Shown piece by piece: positions 1 to 6,308 of a DNA stretch of 18,370 nucleotides. Position numbers and translations under genes: made by a program. Every line of letters begins with the position of its first letter. Position 1 is the first letter of the stretch. The DNA is from AWTP1-13 sp039808585 (GTDB lineage: Bacteria > Pseudomonadota > Alphaproteobacteria > Rhizobiales > Hyphomicrobiaceae). The notes beneath the pieces were generated by a model. It saw nothing but the letters and a program-made list of their open reading frames with translations. It was not told where the DNA came from and ran no database searches. The DNA lies in NCBI GenBank assembly GCA_039808585.1, contig JBDHTJ010000108.1:1-18370 (forward strand), in the 5' to 3' direction.

Positions 1-37
1 CCCGCAAACGAAAGCTGATCTCGATTGGGCTGTCGGC

Positions 38-676
38 TCACTTCTTGCGGAAGGCGTCGAGCTTGACGACCTTGGGGCCCGGATCATCGGCCGGCTTTGC
101 AGCTTCCGCCTCGGTGTTCTCCGCCGCGCCAGATTGTGGCGCCGCTGCCTCGGCAGGCTTGTCCGCCGCCTTGTCGCCCGCTGGCTTGCGGGGGGCACGG
201 GGCTTGCGCTCGCTGCGCACGAGCGAGGGAGCCTTGGGCTTGATGCGGGGAGGCGCCGCCTCGTTGTCACCCTCGTCCGCGCCTTCGGGTGTCTTGCCAG
301 CCGTGCCGCCCATCAGGTTCGTATCCTCGAACTGCAGGCCATAGGGCACGCTCGGATCGAAAAACACCTTGATGGCCGTGAACGGCACCACCAACCGCTC
401 GGGAATGCTGTCGAACGTGAGGTTCACCTCGAAGCGGTCTTCGGTGACCATCAGGTCCCAGAAGCGGTGCTGCAGCACCACCGTCATCTCTTCCGGGTAG
501 CGTTCCTTGAGCCGCGGCGACAGGGACACGCCCGGGGCCTTGGTGTTGAACGCGATGTAGAAGTGGTGCTCGCCGGGCAGCCCTGTCTTGGCGACGCGGG
601 CAAGAACAGTGCGGACGACGGCGCGCATGGCACCCTGCGCCAGGGCCTCGTAGTCGATATGGGGCTCGGCAGTCAT
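38..676 (-). CDS. sspB: SspB-family ClpXP adaptor (alpha-type)
   Basis: Specificity factor that binds ssrA-tagged polypeptides and tethers them to ClpX for degradation by ClpXP in the cytoplasm. The 212-residue product has a conserved folded part (about residues 1-118, with IDYEALAQGAMRAVVRTVL near the N-terminus and FYIAFNTKAPGVSLS, RFWDLMV and FEVNLTFD further on). A long low-complexity Lys/Pro/Ala/Glu tail follows. The last residues, PKVVKLDAFRKK, resemble the short C-terminal ClpX-docking motif of SspB proteins. The frame stays open upstream to 751, but I chose ATG 676 because alphaproteobacterial homologues begin just before this IxYexLaQ motif; no strong Shine-Dalgarno decides it. It lies on the same strand as, and about 100 nt downstream of, the tmRNA gene that encodes the tag it should recognise. 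Confidence 0.9.
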   Translation of the reverse strand: MTAEPHIDYEALAQGAMRAVVRTVLARVAKTGLPGEHHFYIAFNTKAPGVSLSPRLKERYPEEMTVVLQHRFWDLMVTEDRFEVNLTFDSIPERLVVPFTAIKVFFDPSVPYGLQFEDTNLMGGTAGKTPEGADEGDNEAAPPRIKPKAPSLVRSERKPRAPRKPAGDKAADKPAEAAAPQSGAAENTEAEAAKPADDPGPKVVKLDAFRKK

Positions 677-779
677 CTGGAAGCCGTCATTGAGTAAAAG
701 GTACCTTCGGTCGCCCCACGAACCCGGAACTACTCTTGCAACCACTAACACAATGGCCCGCGCCGGACGGGAGCCCGCG

Positions 780-996
780 TGGAAAGTGGAGGGCTTCTGT
801 TGCCCGGTGCCCTCCGAACCGCGCCTGACGCGGCTAAGCGTCAGGGCTTAGATTTAGGCGTTTCGCGCTGCATTACGCAGCGAGAGCGGCCTCAGCATAG
901 TTGTCGTTGGCAACTATTCTGTGTGACCCGATAACGGCGGTATCATGCCGGGCAAAAGCGCGTCCTTTACACCCTCGTCGATCCTAGTTCGCCCCC
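780..996 (-). ncRNA. ssrA: tmRNA coding (mRNA-like) piece
   Basis: This is the half that carries the tag template. It opens with GGGGGCG, which pairs with the acceptor piece, then a D-loop-like segment, then a pseudoknot-like stretch where GCCCGG can meet a downstream CGGGT just before the tag. After the tag stop codon come further stems, including a 7-bp hairpin GGAGGGC (815-809) / GCCCTCC (794-788). I take that as close to the 3' end. The exact 3' end is not visible from sequence and may vary by several nt. Confidence 0.85.
873..911 (-). other. ssrA: tmRNA tag reading frame (ANDNYAEAALAA)
   Basis: Thirteen codons, starting from resume codon GCC and ending in TAA, encode A-N-D-N-Y-A-E-A-A-L-A-A. 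The upstream context AATAGT GCC-type junction matches E. coli AATAGTC before GCA. The AND/N start and the LAA end match known proteolysis tags: the C-terminal LAA is the ClpX recognition element, and the N-terminal AND(N)Y part is where SspB binds. There is no start codon, as expected, because translation resumes here from a stalled mRNA. Confidence 0.93.
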
Positions 997-1042
997 ATCA
1001 TCTGCCGCCGCTGCAAAGCTTTTCGTTGGCTTCAGCGGCAGA
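997..1042 (-). other. tmRNA internal transcribed spacer with hairpin
   Basis: A 46-nt spacer joins the CCA end of the acceptor piece to the 5' end of the coding piece in the precursor. Its flanks form a 10-bp perfect inverted repeat, CATCTGCCGC (1044-1035) with GCGGCAGATG (1008-999). With the 7-bp acceptor stem this makes one long, nearly continuous hairpin in the precursor. It is expected to be excised by tRNA-type processing enzymes to free both ends. Confidence 0.75.
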
Positions 1043-1108
1043 TGGTGGAGGCGCCGGGTACTGCCCCCGGGTCCGATAGGCTTATTCCGACGTCCATTTA
1101 TCGCCATA
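1043..1108 (-). ncRNA. ssrA: tmRNA acceptor piece
   Basis: This is the aminoacylated half of the permuted tmRNA. It ends with the acceptor 3' strand CGCCUCC (1053-1047), discriminator A at 1046 and genome-encoded CCA at 1045-1043. Directly upstream is a T-arm with a 5-bp stem, CCGGG (1070-1066) with CCCGG (1058-1054), closing a 7-nt loop GGCAGUA (1065-1059). The loop lacks the usual UUC of tRNA T-loops. The 5' end is uncertain; I place it just after the hairpin at 1109-1124. Confidence 0.85.
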
Positions 1109-1137
1109 GCCGGACGAATCCGGCAGGAAGGAATATA
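1109..1137 (-). promoter_or_regulatory. Putative ssrA promoter -10 box and leader hairpin
   Basis: On the minus strand TATATT (1137-1132) could be a -10 element, putting transcription start near 1125. The first transcribed bases would then form a 6-bp hairpin, GCCGGA-UUCG-UCCGGC (1124-1109), with a UUCG tetraloop. No convincing -35 is seen; an 8-T run lies at about the right distance. The assignment rests on position and A/T content only. Confidence 0.4.
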
Positions 1138-1212
1138 GGCAAGGTCGGCCACAAAAAAAAGCCAAGCTTGCACATTCATCTGCGCGCGGGCGTTGGAGCG
1201 GGGCGGGAACTC

Positions 1213-2022
1213 ATGGAAGCGCAGGCAGATCAGGCAACGCCCAAGCTTTCGCCCGCGATGGACGGTGGTTCCTTTGGCCGCGTCTGGTCCGGCAATCCAG
1301 CCTTTGCGATCCGAACCCCCTGGGGACCGTGGACGGCGCTGCTGGCCGCCATCGCCATCGCTGTGCTGGCAACCGGGATCGCAGCTATCCTTGCCGGCCT
1401 TGGCGTCATCGGCGGTCCCGGCACTATCTCCGGGGACAGCGTGGGCATCGAGATGCTGGGCGCGTGGCAGGCGCTCGTCATCCTGTTCACCCTCATGGCA
1501 GCATTCGCCTACGGCCGCCCCCTGTCGGCGACCCTGTCACTGGGCCCGGCACCGGCAGGCGCTGCCGCTTACGGGCAGGCCCTTGCCGTACTCCTTGCTT
1601 TCCAGGTCGTGGCCACAGGCGTCGAGTTCGTGCTGATCCCGGATCAGATGTTCCGGGACCTGCGCCATTTCGTGGATCTGGCGCGCGGCCCCTACTTCGT
1701 GCTCGGACTGATCGTCATCGCCGTCGGAGCACCCCTGTCGGAGGAGTTGCTCTTTCGCGGTTTCCTGCTGCCTGCGCTCGCCAAATCACGCATCGGCTTT
1801 GCGGGTGCCAGCCTTCTCTCCACCACCCTGTGGACAACGCTTCACCTCGGCTACACGGTGGTGGGCCTTGTGGAAGTCTTCCTCGTGGGCCTGCTGTTCT
1901 CATGGCTGTTGTGGCGCACGGGCTCCCTTCGCGTGACGATCGTGTGCCACGCGGTTTATAACGGGCTGATCCTGGTGGCACTGCGCTACCTGCCGCTTCC
2001 AGCTTCGGCGTTTGCAGGCTGA
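1213..2022 (+). CDS. CPBP-family intramembrane glutamic/metallo-endopeptidase
   Basis: Membrane protease of the CAAX-protease/bacteriocin-processing (Abi, Rce1-like) family, 269 residues. The three family motifs are present: EELLFR (E177, E178, R182), a helix ending in LWTTLH (H211), and HAVYN (H246, N250). These residues form the active site within the membrane. Several hydrophobic segments can be seen, at about residues 41-66, 84-100, 121-141, 161-176, 217-234 and 242-260. The N-terminal 30 residues are polar. The frame extends upstream to 1042, but that part lies inside the tmRNA gene, so I chose ATG 1213, preceded by a GGAG-containing purine run about 14 nt upstream; ATG 1258 is an alternative. 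The gene is divergent from ssrA. The physiological substrate is unknown. Confidence 0.85.
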   Translation: MEAQADQATPKLSPAMDGGSFGRVWSGNPAFAIRTPWGPWTALLAAIAIAVLATGIAAILAGLGVIGGPGTISGDSVGIEMLGAWQALVILFTLMAAFAYGRPLSATLSLGPAPAGAAAYGQALAVLLAFQVVATGVEFVLIPDQMFRDLRHFVDLARGPYFVLGLIVIAVGAPLSEELLFRGFLLPALAKSRIGFAGASLLSTTLWTTLHLGYTVVGLVEVFLVGLLFSWLLWRTGSLRVTIVCHAVYNGLILVALRYLPLPASAFAG

Positions 2023-2057
2023 GGCGAACCCGAAGGCCAGCGCCTGGCGTTGAGTGG

Positions 2058-2085
2058 TGGAAAGCCTGTGTTGGAAAGCCTGCGG
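2058..2085 (+). repeat. Short tandem direct repeat upstream of thyA
   Basis: Two adjacent 14-nt units, TGGAAAGCCTGTGT and TGGAAAGCCTGCGG, share their first 11 bases and differ at two of the last three. They lie in the 103-nt gap between the CPBP gene and thyA. No function is evident; it could be a slippage duplication. Confidence 0.6.
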
Positions 2086-2125
2086 CTGAAGTCCCGGTCG
2101 GCGGGAATCACGATATCGAGGCCAC

Positions 2126-2920
2126 ATGCAGCAATATCACGATCTCATGCGCCGCGTGCGCAGCGAAGGCGTCCGCAAGACGGACCGCACGGGCACGGGC
2201 ACACTGTCCGTGTTCGGCCACCAGATGCGCTTCGACCTGAGCGCCGGCTTCCCGCTGGTGACCACGAAGAAGCTGCACGTGAAGTCGATCATCCACGAGT
2301 TGATCTGGTTCCTGCAGGGCGACACCAACACCAAGTATCTCAACGCCAACGGCGTCTCGATCTGGGACGAGTGGGCCGACGAGAACGGCGATCTCGGTCC
2401 CGTGTATGGCCAGCAGTGGCGCTCCTGGGCGTCCCCCGATGGCCGCTCCATCGACCAGATCCAGGAGGCCGTCGAAACCATCAAGACGAACCCGGACAGC
2501 CGCCGCATCATCGTCTCGGCATGGAACCCGGCCGACATCCCCGACATGGCGCTCGCGCCCTGCCACTGCCTGTTCCAGTTCTACGTCGCGGACGGCAAGC
2601 TGTCCTGCCAGCTCTACCAGCGCTCGGCCGACGTCTTCCTCGGCGTCCCCTTCAACATCGCCAGCTACGCCCTGCTCACACTGATGATGGCCCAGGTGAC
2701 GAACCTGCAGCCCGGCGACTTCGTGCACACGTTCGGCGATGCCCACCTTTATCTCAATCACCTGGCGCAGGCCGACCTGCAGCTGTCGCGTGATCCGCGC
2801 CCGCTTCCCGTCATGAAGCTGAACCCATCGGTGCGCTCGGTCTTCGACTTCAAGTTTGAGGATTTCACTCTCGAGGGCTACAATCCGCATCCCCACATCA
2901 AAGCCGAGGTGGCGGTGTGA
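2126..2920 (+). CDS. thyA: Thymidylate synthase ThyA
   Basis: Converts dUMP to dTMP using 5,10-methylenetetrahydrofolate as methyl donor and reductant, leaving dihydrofolate. At 264 residues it has exactly the length of the E. coli enzyme. The catalytic cysteine is C146 in LAPCHCLFQFY. The phosphate-binding arginine is in the N-terminal KTDRTGTGTLSVFG, and the QRSADVFLGVPFNIASY stretch carries the dUMP-binding asparagine N177. The C-terminus ends in HIKAEVAV, matching the family's closing AxxV. GAGG 5 nt before ATG 2126 supports the start. The downstream dihydrofolate reductase overlaps by 4 nt and recycles the dihydrofolate made here. Confidence 0.98.
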   Translation: MQQYHDLMRRVRSEGVRKTDRTGTGTLSVFGHQMRFDLSAGFPLVTTKKLHVKSIIHELIWFLQGDTNTKYLNANGVSIWDEWADENGDLGPVYGQQWRSWASPDGRSIDQIQEAVETIKTNPDSRRIIVSAWNPADIPDMALAPCHCLFQFYVADGKLSCQLYQRSADVFLGVPFNIASYALLTLMMAQVTNLQPGDFVHTFGDAHLYLNHLAQADLQLSRDPRPLPVMKLNPSVRSVFDFKFEDFTLEGYNPHPHIKAEVAV

Positions 2921-3429
2921 TCGAAGGCCTGCGCGTCGCGTATGTCGTGGCCGTTGCCGACAACGGCGTCATCGGCCGAGACGGCGGACTGCCTTGGCGC
3001 CTTTCCTCCGACCTCAAGCATTTCCGCCGGATGACGCTCGGCAAGCCCGTGATCATGGGCCGAAAAACCTTCGCATCCATCGGCAAGCCGCTCGACGGGC
3101 GTGACAACATCGTGCTCACGCGCCAGCAGGGCTTCGCAGCCAACGGGGTCGAGGTTGCGACGACGCCTGAAGCTGCCCTGGCGGCTGCCGCTGTGAAGGC
3201 GCGCGCGCGCGGCAGCGACGAAATTTCCGTCATCGGCGGCGCAGAGGTCTACGCCCTGCTGATGCCGTGGGCCGACCGCATGTATCTGACGCGCGTGCAT
3301 GCCAGTCCCGATGGGGACGCGCATTTCGAAATCAACATGGGGCAATGGCGGGAGGTGGAGCGCACCGAGATGTCCCGCTCCGAAAAAGACGCCCATTCAG
3401 CAACATTCATCACGCTCGACCGCTGCTGA
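2917..3429 (+). CDS. folA: Dihydrofolate reductase FolA
   Basis: NADPH-dependent reduction of dihydrofolate to tetrahydrofolate; target of trimethoprim-type inhibitors. The 170-residue product shows GVIGRDGGLPWRLSSDLKHF, with the Met20-loop LPW and catalytic acid D32. NADPH-binding segments follow: GRKTFASIGKPLDGRDNIVLTR (residues 49-69) and VIGGAEVYALLMPWADRMYLTRV (105-127). The start is GTG 2917, giving a GTGA overlap with the thyA stop codon and so translational coupling. No earlier in-frame start is compatible with the family N-terminus. Confidence 0.96.
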   Translation: MIEGLRVAYVVAVADNGVIGRDGGLPWRLSSDLKHFRRMTLGKPVIMGRKTFASIGKPLDGRDNIVLTRQQGFAANGVEVATTPEAALAAAAVKARARGSDEISVIGGAEVYALLMPWADRMYLTRVHASPDGDAHFEINMGQWREVERTEMSRSEKDAHSATFITLDRC

Positions 3430-3741
3430 AAGCGCACGCCTTTCGCCCTCGCGGCTTCGCAAAGCGCGAGGAGACAGGAGAGGGCGCGGGTGCAAGCCGC
3501 TGATCGCTGGGTTTGGGAAAGCTGGCGCGGTCTCGCACCCGCCGCCGCGCTGATGCCCCTCGATCCAGGAAACATCCGGCTGCCTGAATCTTTTTCACCG
3601 GCCCCGCCGTTGCGCGACGCATCCGCTGCATGGATCGCTGAAGCGTCCTCGAGCGACGCCCTCTCACCGCAGCGGTGCGAGGCCCATGATAGCGGCAATG
3701 GGCGAGTCGGGGATAAGTCCCGCCAAGGCAAACGCCGGCCT
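3430..3741. other. Gene-free stretch between folA and the P450 gene
   Basis: About 310 nt between two convergent genes. Apart from the stem-loop next to folA and a widely spaced 8-nt inverted repeat (GCGGGTGC 3486-3493, GCACCCGC 3535-3542), I see nothing. Short open frames cross it on both strands, but none has family-like sequence or a convincing ribosome-binding site. Confidence 0.6.
3447..3471. terminator. Stem-loop after folA, possible terminator
   Basis: CCTCGC (3447-3452) pairs with GCGAGG (3466-3471). After a one-base bulge, GCTT pairs with AAGC around a CGCA loop, giving about 10 bp. It starts 18 nt after the folA stop codon. No T-run follows on either strand, so intrinsic termination is uncertain; it may protect the mRNA 3' end instead. 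Confidence 0.4.
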
Positions 3742-5001
3742 TCAGGCCAACGACACCGGGATGCTCAGGAAGCCGCGGAAGCGGGCGCGACCGCCGCGGA
3801 CGGCCTTCGCGCGCAGCCGATAGCGCGGAAAGCGCTTCAGGAAGCGGCCGATGGCGATGCGGCCTTCCATGCGCGCGATGTTGAGGCCAACGCAGAAGTG
3901 CGGCCCCGACGCGAAGGCCAGGTGCCGGTTCGGCTCGCGCGCGAGATCCAGCCGGTCGGGATCGGCGAACTCTTCCGGATCACGGTTGGCGCCGGCGATG
4001 CAGGTGGTGATGAAGGTGCCGGCCGGCATGCGCACGCCGCCCACCTCGACCTCCTCCGTCACCAGGCGGTTGCCGATCTGCACCGGGCTCTCGTAGCGCA
4101 GGAATTCCTCCACCGCGGTGTGGATGAGCGAGGGATCGGCCAATAGGCGCGCCTTCTCCTGCGGATGCTCGAGCAGGGTATAGAGCCCGTTGCCGATAAG
4201 GTTCGTCGTCGTCTCGTGACCGGCGTTGAGGATGAAGATCACGTTCTGCAGAAGCTCGATCTCGGAAAGCTTCTCGCCCCCCTGCTCGCCCTGGATCAGG
4301 CGCGTCAGCACATCGCGCGCGGGGTCTCCAGGATTGCGGCGGCGGTCGTCCACGAGGACGCGCAGGTAATCGAGAAAGTCGGCAACGGCCTTCTCCCCGA
4401 TCGCCAGCATCTCCTTGCTCGGCGCCGGCTCCAGGGCCCCCAGGATTGCCAGCGACCAGTCGCGCAGTGGCGAGCGCAGATCGTGGGGAATGGCAAGCAG
4501 GTTTCCGATCACCTCGATCGGCACGGCGGCCGCAAGATCGGCGATGAGATCCGCCTCGCCCTTCTTCTCCATGTTGTCGAGCAGTTGGTCGCACAGCGCC
4601 ACCATCGGCGCCTCCATGTCCGCCACGGCCCGCGGATTGAGCGCGCCAGCGATGATCTTGCGCACGCGCGTGTGCAGCGGCGGATCGTTGAAGATGAGGC
4701 TCGTGGTGTGATGCTGATAGAGCAGGCCGTCGCCGAACTTCGGAAGGAACTCCTTCTTCTTGTCGGAAGAGAAGCGGCGCGGGTCCTTGTAGATGAAGTC
4801 GCAGTCCTCGCACCGCGAGACGAGAAAGCCACCGCCTGGCAGTTCCTTCACCGGCGCAAAGTCACGCAGCGCGTTGTAGACCGGGTAGGGGTTCTCGATG
4901 AAATCCGCACCGATCTTGCGCAGATCGAAGTTGGCAGCGACGCTGCGTGCTTCATCCTCTGTCGCAAAGCGCTGCGGCGATGGTACCGGGTCTGCCATCA
5001 T
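3742..5001 (-). CDS. Cytochrome P450
   Basis: Soluble bacterial class I-type haem monooxygenase of 419 residues that would need ferredoxin and reductase partners, not encoded nearby. Landmarks: I-helix oxygen-activation motif AGHETTT (260-266), ExxR at E299/R302, and haem-binding loop FASGPHFCVG with thiolate ligand C370. The TSLIFNDPPLHTRVRKII segment near residue 100 is the typical C-helix region of soluble bacterial P450s. There is no membrane anchor. The frame opens at 5103, but ATG 5001 (followed at once by a second ATG) has GGAG 7 nt upstream and gives the normal family length. It lies 62 nt downstream of the dioxygenase gene on the same strand, so co-transcription is likely. The substrate is unknown; the pairing suggests oxidation of an aromatic or ring compound. 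Confidence 0.95.
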   Translation of the reverse strand: MMADPVPSPQRFATEDEARSVAANFDLRKIGADFIENPYPVYNALRDFAPVKELPGGGFLVSRCEDCDFIYKDPRRFSSDKKKEFLPKFGDGLLYQHHTTSLIFNDPPLHTRVRKIIAGALNPRAVADMEAPMVALCDQLLDNMEKKGEADLIADLAAAVPIEVIGNLLAIPHDLRSPLRDWSLAILGALEPAPSKEMLAIGEKAVADFLDYLRVLVDDRRRNPGDPARDVLTRLIQGEQGGEKLSEIELLQNVIFILNAGHETTTNLIGNGLYTLLEHPQEKARLLADPSLIHTAVEEFLRYESPVQIGNRLVTEEVEVGGVRMPAGTFITTCIAGANRDPEEFADPDRLDLAREPNRHLAFASGPHFCVGLNIARMEGRIAIGRFLKRFPRYRLRAKAVRGGRARFRGFLSIPVSLA

Positions 5002-5063
5002 CTGTCGTCTCCACCTGTTCTCGCTGCTTGTGCCGGTCGGGCCGCAGCGCTTGTCGTATTTGC

Positions 5064-6065
5064 TCAGACCTTGCCCGCACGCGCCCCGTCCCACCACGGA
5101 CACGCGCCGGGCATGAGTTGATAGTTGCCATCCAGCACCTGCACCGGCGCACGCACGCCCTCGTCCGCCACCTTGGCGCGGATTGCACGGGCAGCCGCAA
5201 GCTGCTCGGGCGGCAGCCAGGAACGGTCGTGTCCCCAGATGCTGGGGCCGCCGGTCATCTCGACAGGCGTCCAGGTGGCCGGATCGATCGTGCGGCCGCC
5301 CCAGCCGTATTCGATCATGAACTCGTTGGGCGTCCTTGCGTAGAACGACGTCATGAAGTCGTTGGTGTGGCGGCCGAGCGTGGTGCCGATCCGCTCCTTG
5401 GGAGCGAGGTTGGCGATGTCGTAGGCCTGCCCCACGTCGTCGAGACTGTAGAGTTCCATCATCAGGTGATGGATGCCGCTGCGGCCCGTGCCGATCAGCG
5501 CCAGGCTGTGATGCCGCCCGTTGATGTGAAAGAAGTAGGCCTGGAACGGTTTCAGCATGTAGTCGGACAGGGCGAAGCCCAGGACGTCCTGGTAGAACCA
5601 GCGCGCATCCTCGAAGCGCTCCACGTTGAGCACCACGTGGCCCATGCCGAGCGCGCCGGTGCGGAAGCCCGAAATGGGACGTCCGGCCTGGAAGGGCGTG
5701 TCCGCTACCTCGGCGCCATGAAACGCCTCGAGGCGGTTGCCCATGGGATCTGCGAAACTGATGCCCCCTGCCACGCCGCGGAGCGCTGCACTGGCTGTAT
5801 CGAGGCGGGCAACCTGCACCTTCGCGGCTTCAAGCCGGCCTGCCAGCGCATCGAGCGTGGCGGCATCCTCCACCTCCCAGCCGAACACGTGCCGGGCTGG
5901 CGCCTCGCGCGACACCACGATCCGCTGCTTGCGGTCATCCATGCGGAAGCGAAGCGCAGTGGCCGTGCGCTCCACAAGCTGCAGCCCCAGGAATTTCGGG
6001 CCGTAGTCGGCCCAGTCATCGAGCCGGTCCGAATGAAGCCCGGCATAGCCGAATGCGCTCAACAC
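5064..6065 (-). CDS. Type I extradiol ring-cleavage dioxygenase (VOC superfamily)
   Basis: Fe(II)-type dioxygenase related to BphC/HsaC 2,3-dihydroxybiphenyl-type enzymes, which open catechols next to the two hydroxyls. The 333 residues form two VOC halves (about 1-125 and 138-260). By alignment from memory to BphC, the metal ligands are H143 (GHVVLNV), H200 (IHHLMMEL) and E252 (FMIEYG). The catalytic residues are H186 (RHHSLAL), H233 (GRHTNDF) and Y242 (SFYARTP). All six are present, so it should be active. The start is GTG 6065, with a near-perfect AGGAGGTG (6077-6070) just upstream. It is the first gene of a minus-strand pair with the P450 and is divergent from the ABC transporter. Exact substrate unknown. 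Confidence 0.92.
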   Translation of the reverse strand: MLSAFGYAGLHSDRLDDWADYGPKFLGLQLVERTATALRFRMDDRKQRIVVSREAPARHVFGWEVEDAATLDALAGRLEAAKVQVARLDTASAALRGVAGGISFADPMGNRLEAFHGAEVADTPFQAGRPISGFRTGALGMGHVVLNVERFEDARWFYQDVLGFALSDYMLKPFQAYFFHINGRHHSLALIGTGRSGIHHLMMELYSLDDVGQAYDIANLAPKERIGTTLGRHTNDFMTSFYARTPNEFMIEYGWGGRTIDPATWTPVEMTGGPSIWGHDRSWLPPEQLAAARAIRAKVADEGVRAPVQVLDGNYQLMPGACPWWDGARAGKV

Positions 6066-6308
6066 GGCGCACCTCCTCCCGTTCTTGTCCTTCTTGGCTT
6101 TCGGTAAGCGACCTTAATCCCACCCCGGGCGGCGGCAAGGGGGGCGGAAGCCCGCACCGGCGCCGGATTTATGTGTTGCAAATTTTTGGCTTCTATCGGA
6201 ATTATTGTAACATGAGCCGGCGACGTTCGCATTGCCAGCTTGCGTTGCGGGGCCGATAATCAGCTCGCGACCAACAACAACAATTCAATCCTGTTTCGGG
6301 AGGACAAC
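6066..6308. promoter_or_regulatory. Divergent promoter region, dioxygenase / transporter
   Basis: The 243 nt between two divergent start codons must hold promoters for both units. An A/T-rich island at about 6167-6213 stands out from the GC-rich surroundings. It contains an imperfect inverted repeat, TGTTGCAA (6174-6181) and TTGTAACA (6205-6212), centred about 6193. On the plus strand TTGCAA (6176-6181) followed 18 nt later by AATTAT (6200-6205) is a possible -35/-10 pair. The repeat could be an operator for an unlinked regulator. Ribosome-binding sites flank the region: AGGAGGTG facing left and GGGAGGAC (6298-6305) facing right. Confidence 0.5.

Larger units (their letters stand above)
780..1125 (-). 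ncRNA. ssrA: Circularly permuted two-piece tmRNA gene (precursor)
   Basis: Transfer-messenger RNA rescues stalled ribosomes and appends a degradation tag. On the minus strand the 3' (acceptor) half, ending in encoded CCA, comes first. A 46-nt spacer follows, then the half that starts GGGGGCG and carries the tag reading frame. The 5' strand GGGGGCG (996-990) and 3' strand CGCCUCC (1053-1047) form a full 7-bp acceptor stem with a G3-U70 type wobble, the alanyl-tRNA synthetase identity element. The D-arm-like run GAACTAGGATCGACG follows the 5' strand, as in E. coli GATTCTGGATTCGACG. This order means the RNA works as two base-paired pieces after processing, as in Caulobacter and other Alphaproteobacteria. 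The outer ends are approximate: the 5' end is set from the putative -10 box and the 3' end from the last hairpin of the coding piece. Confidence 0.93.

Noticed and set aside
750..780. GC-rich repeats after the tmRNA coding piece as an ssrA terminator
   Set aside because: Only a 4-bp stem can be built and no U-tract follows.
967..1179. A 70-codon minus-strand frame, and the upstream extension of the CPBP frame from 1042
   Set aside because: Both lie across the tmRNA gene; the sequence is explained by conserved RNA features, and the protease has a better start at 1213.
2036..2048. Small hairpin GCCAG-CGC-CTGGC after the CPBP gene
   Set aside because: Only 5 bp and no T-run; too weak to call a terminator.
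3486..3542. Inverted 8-nt repeat GCGGGTGC / GCACCCGC
   Set aside because: The arms are 41 nt apart and the same octamer recurs elsewhere (about 7506 and 13267), as expected in GC-rich DNA.
4947..6107. A 386-codon plus-strand frame opposite the dioxygenase
   Set aside because: The minus strand gives a complete extradiol dioxygenase with all catalytic residues; the plus frame has none.
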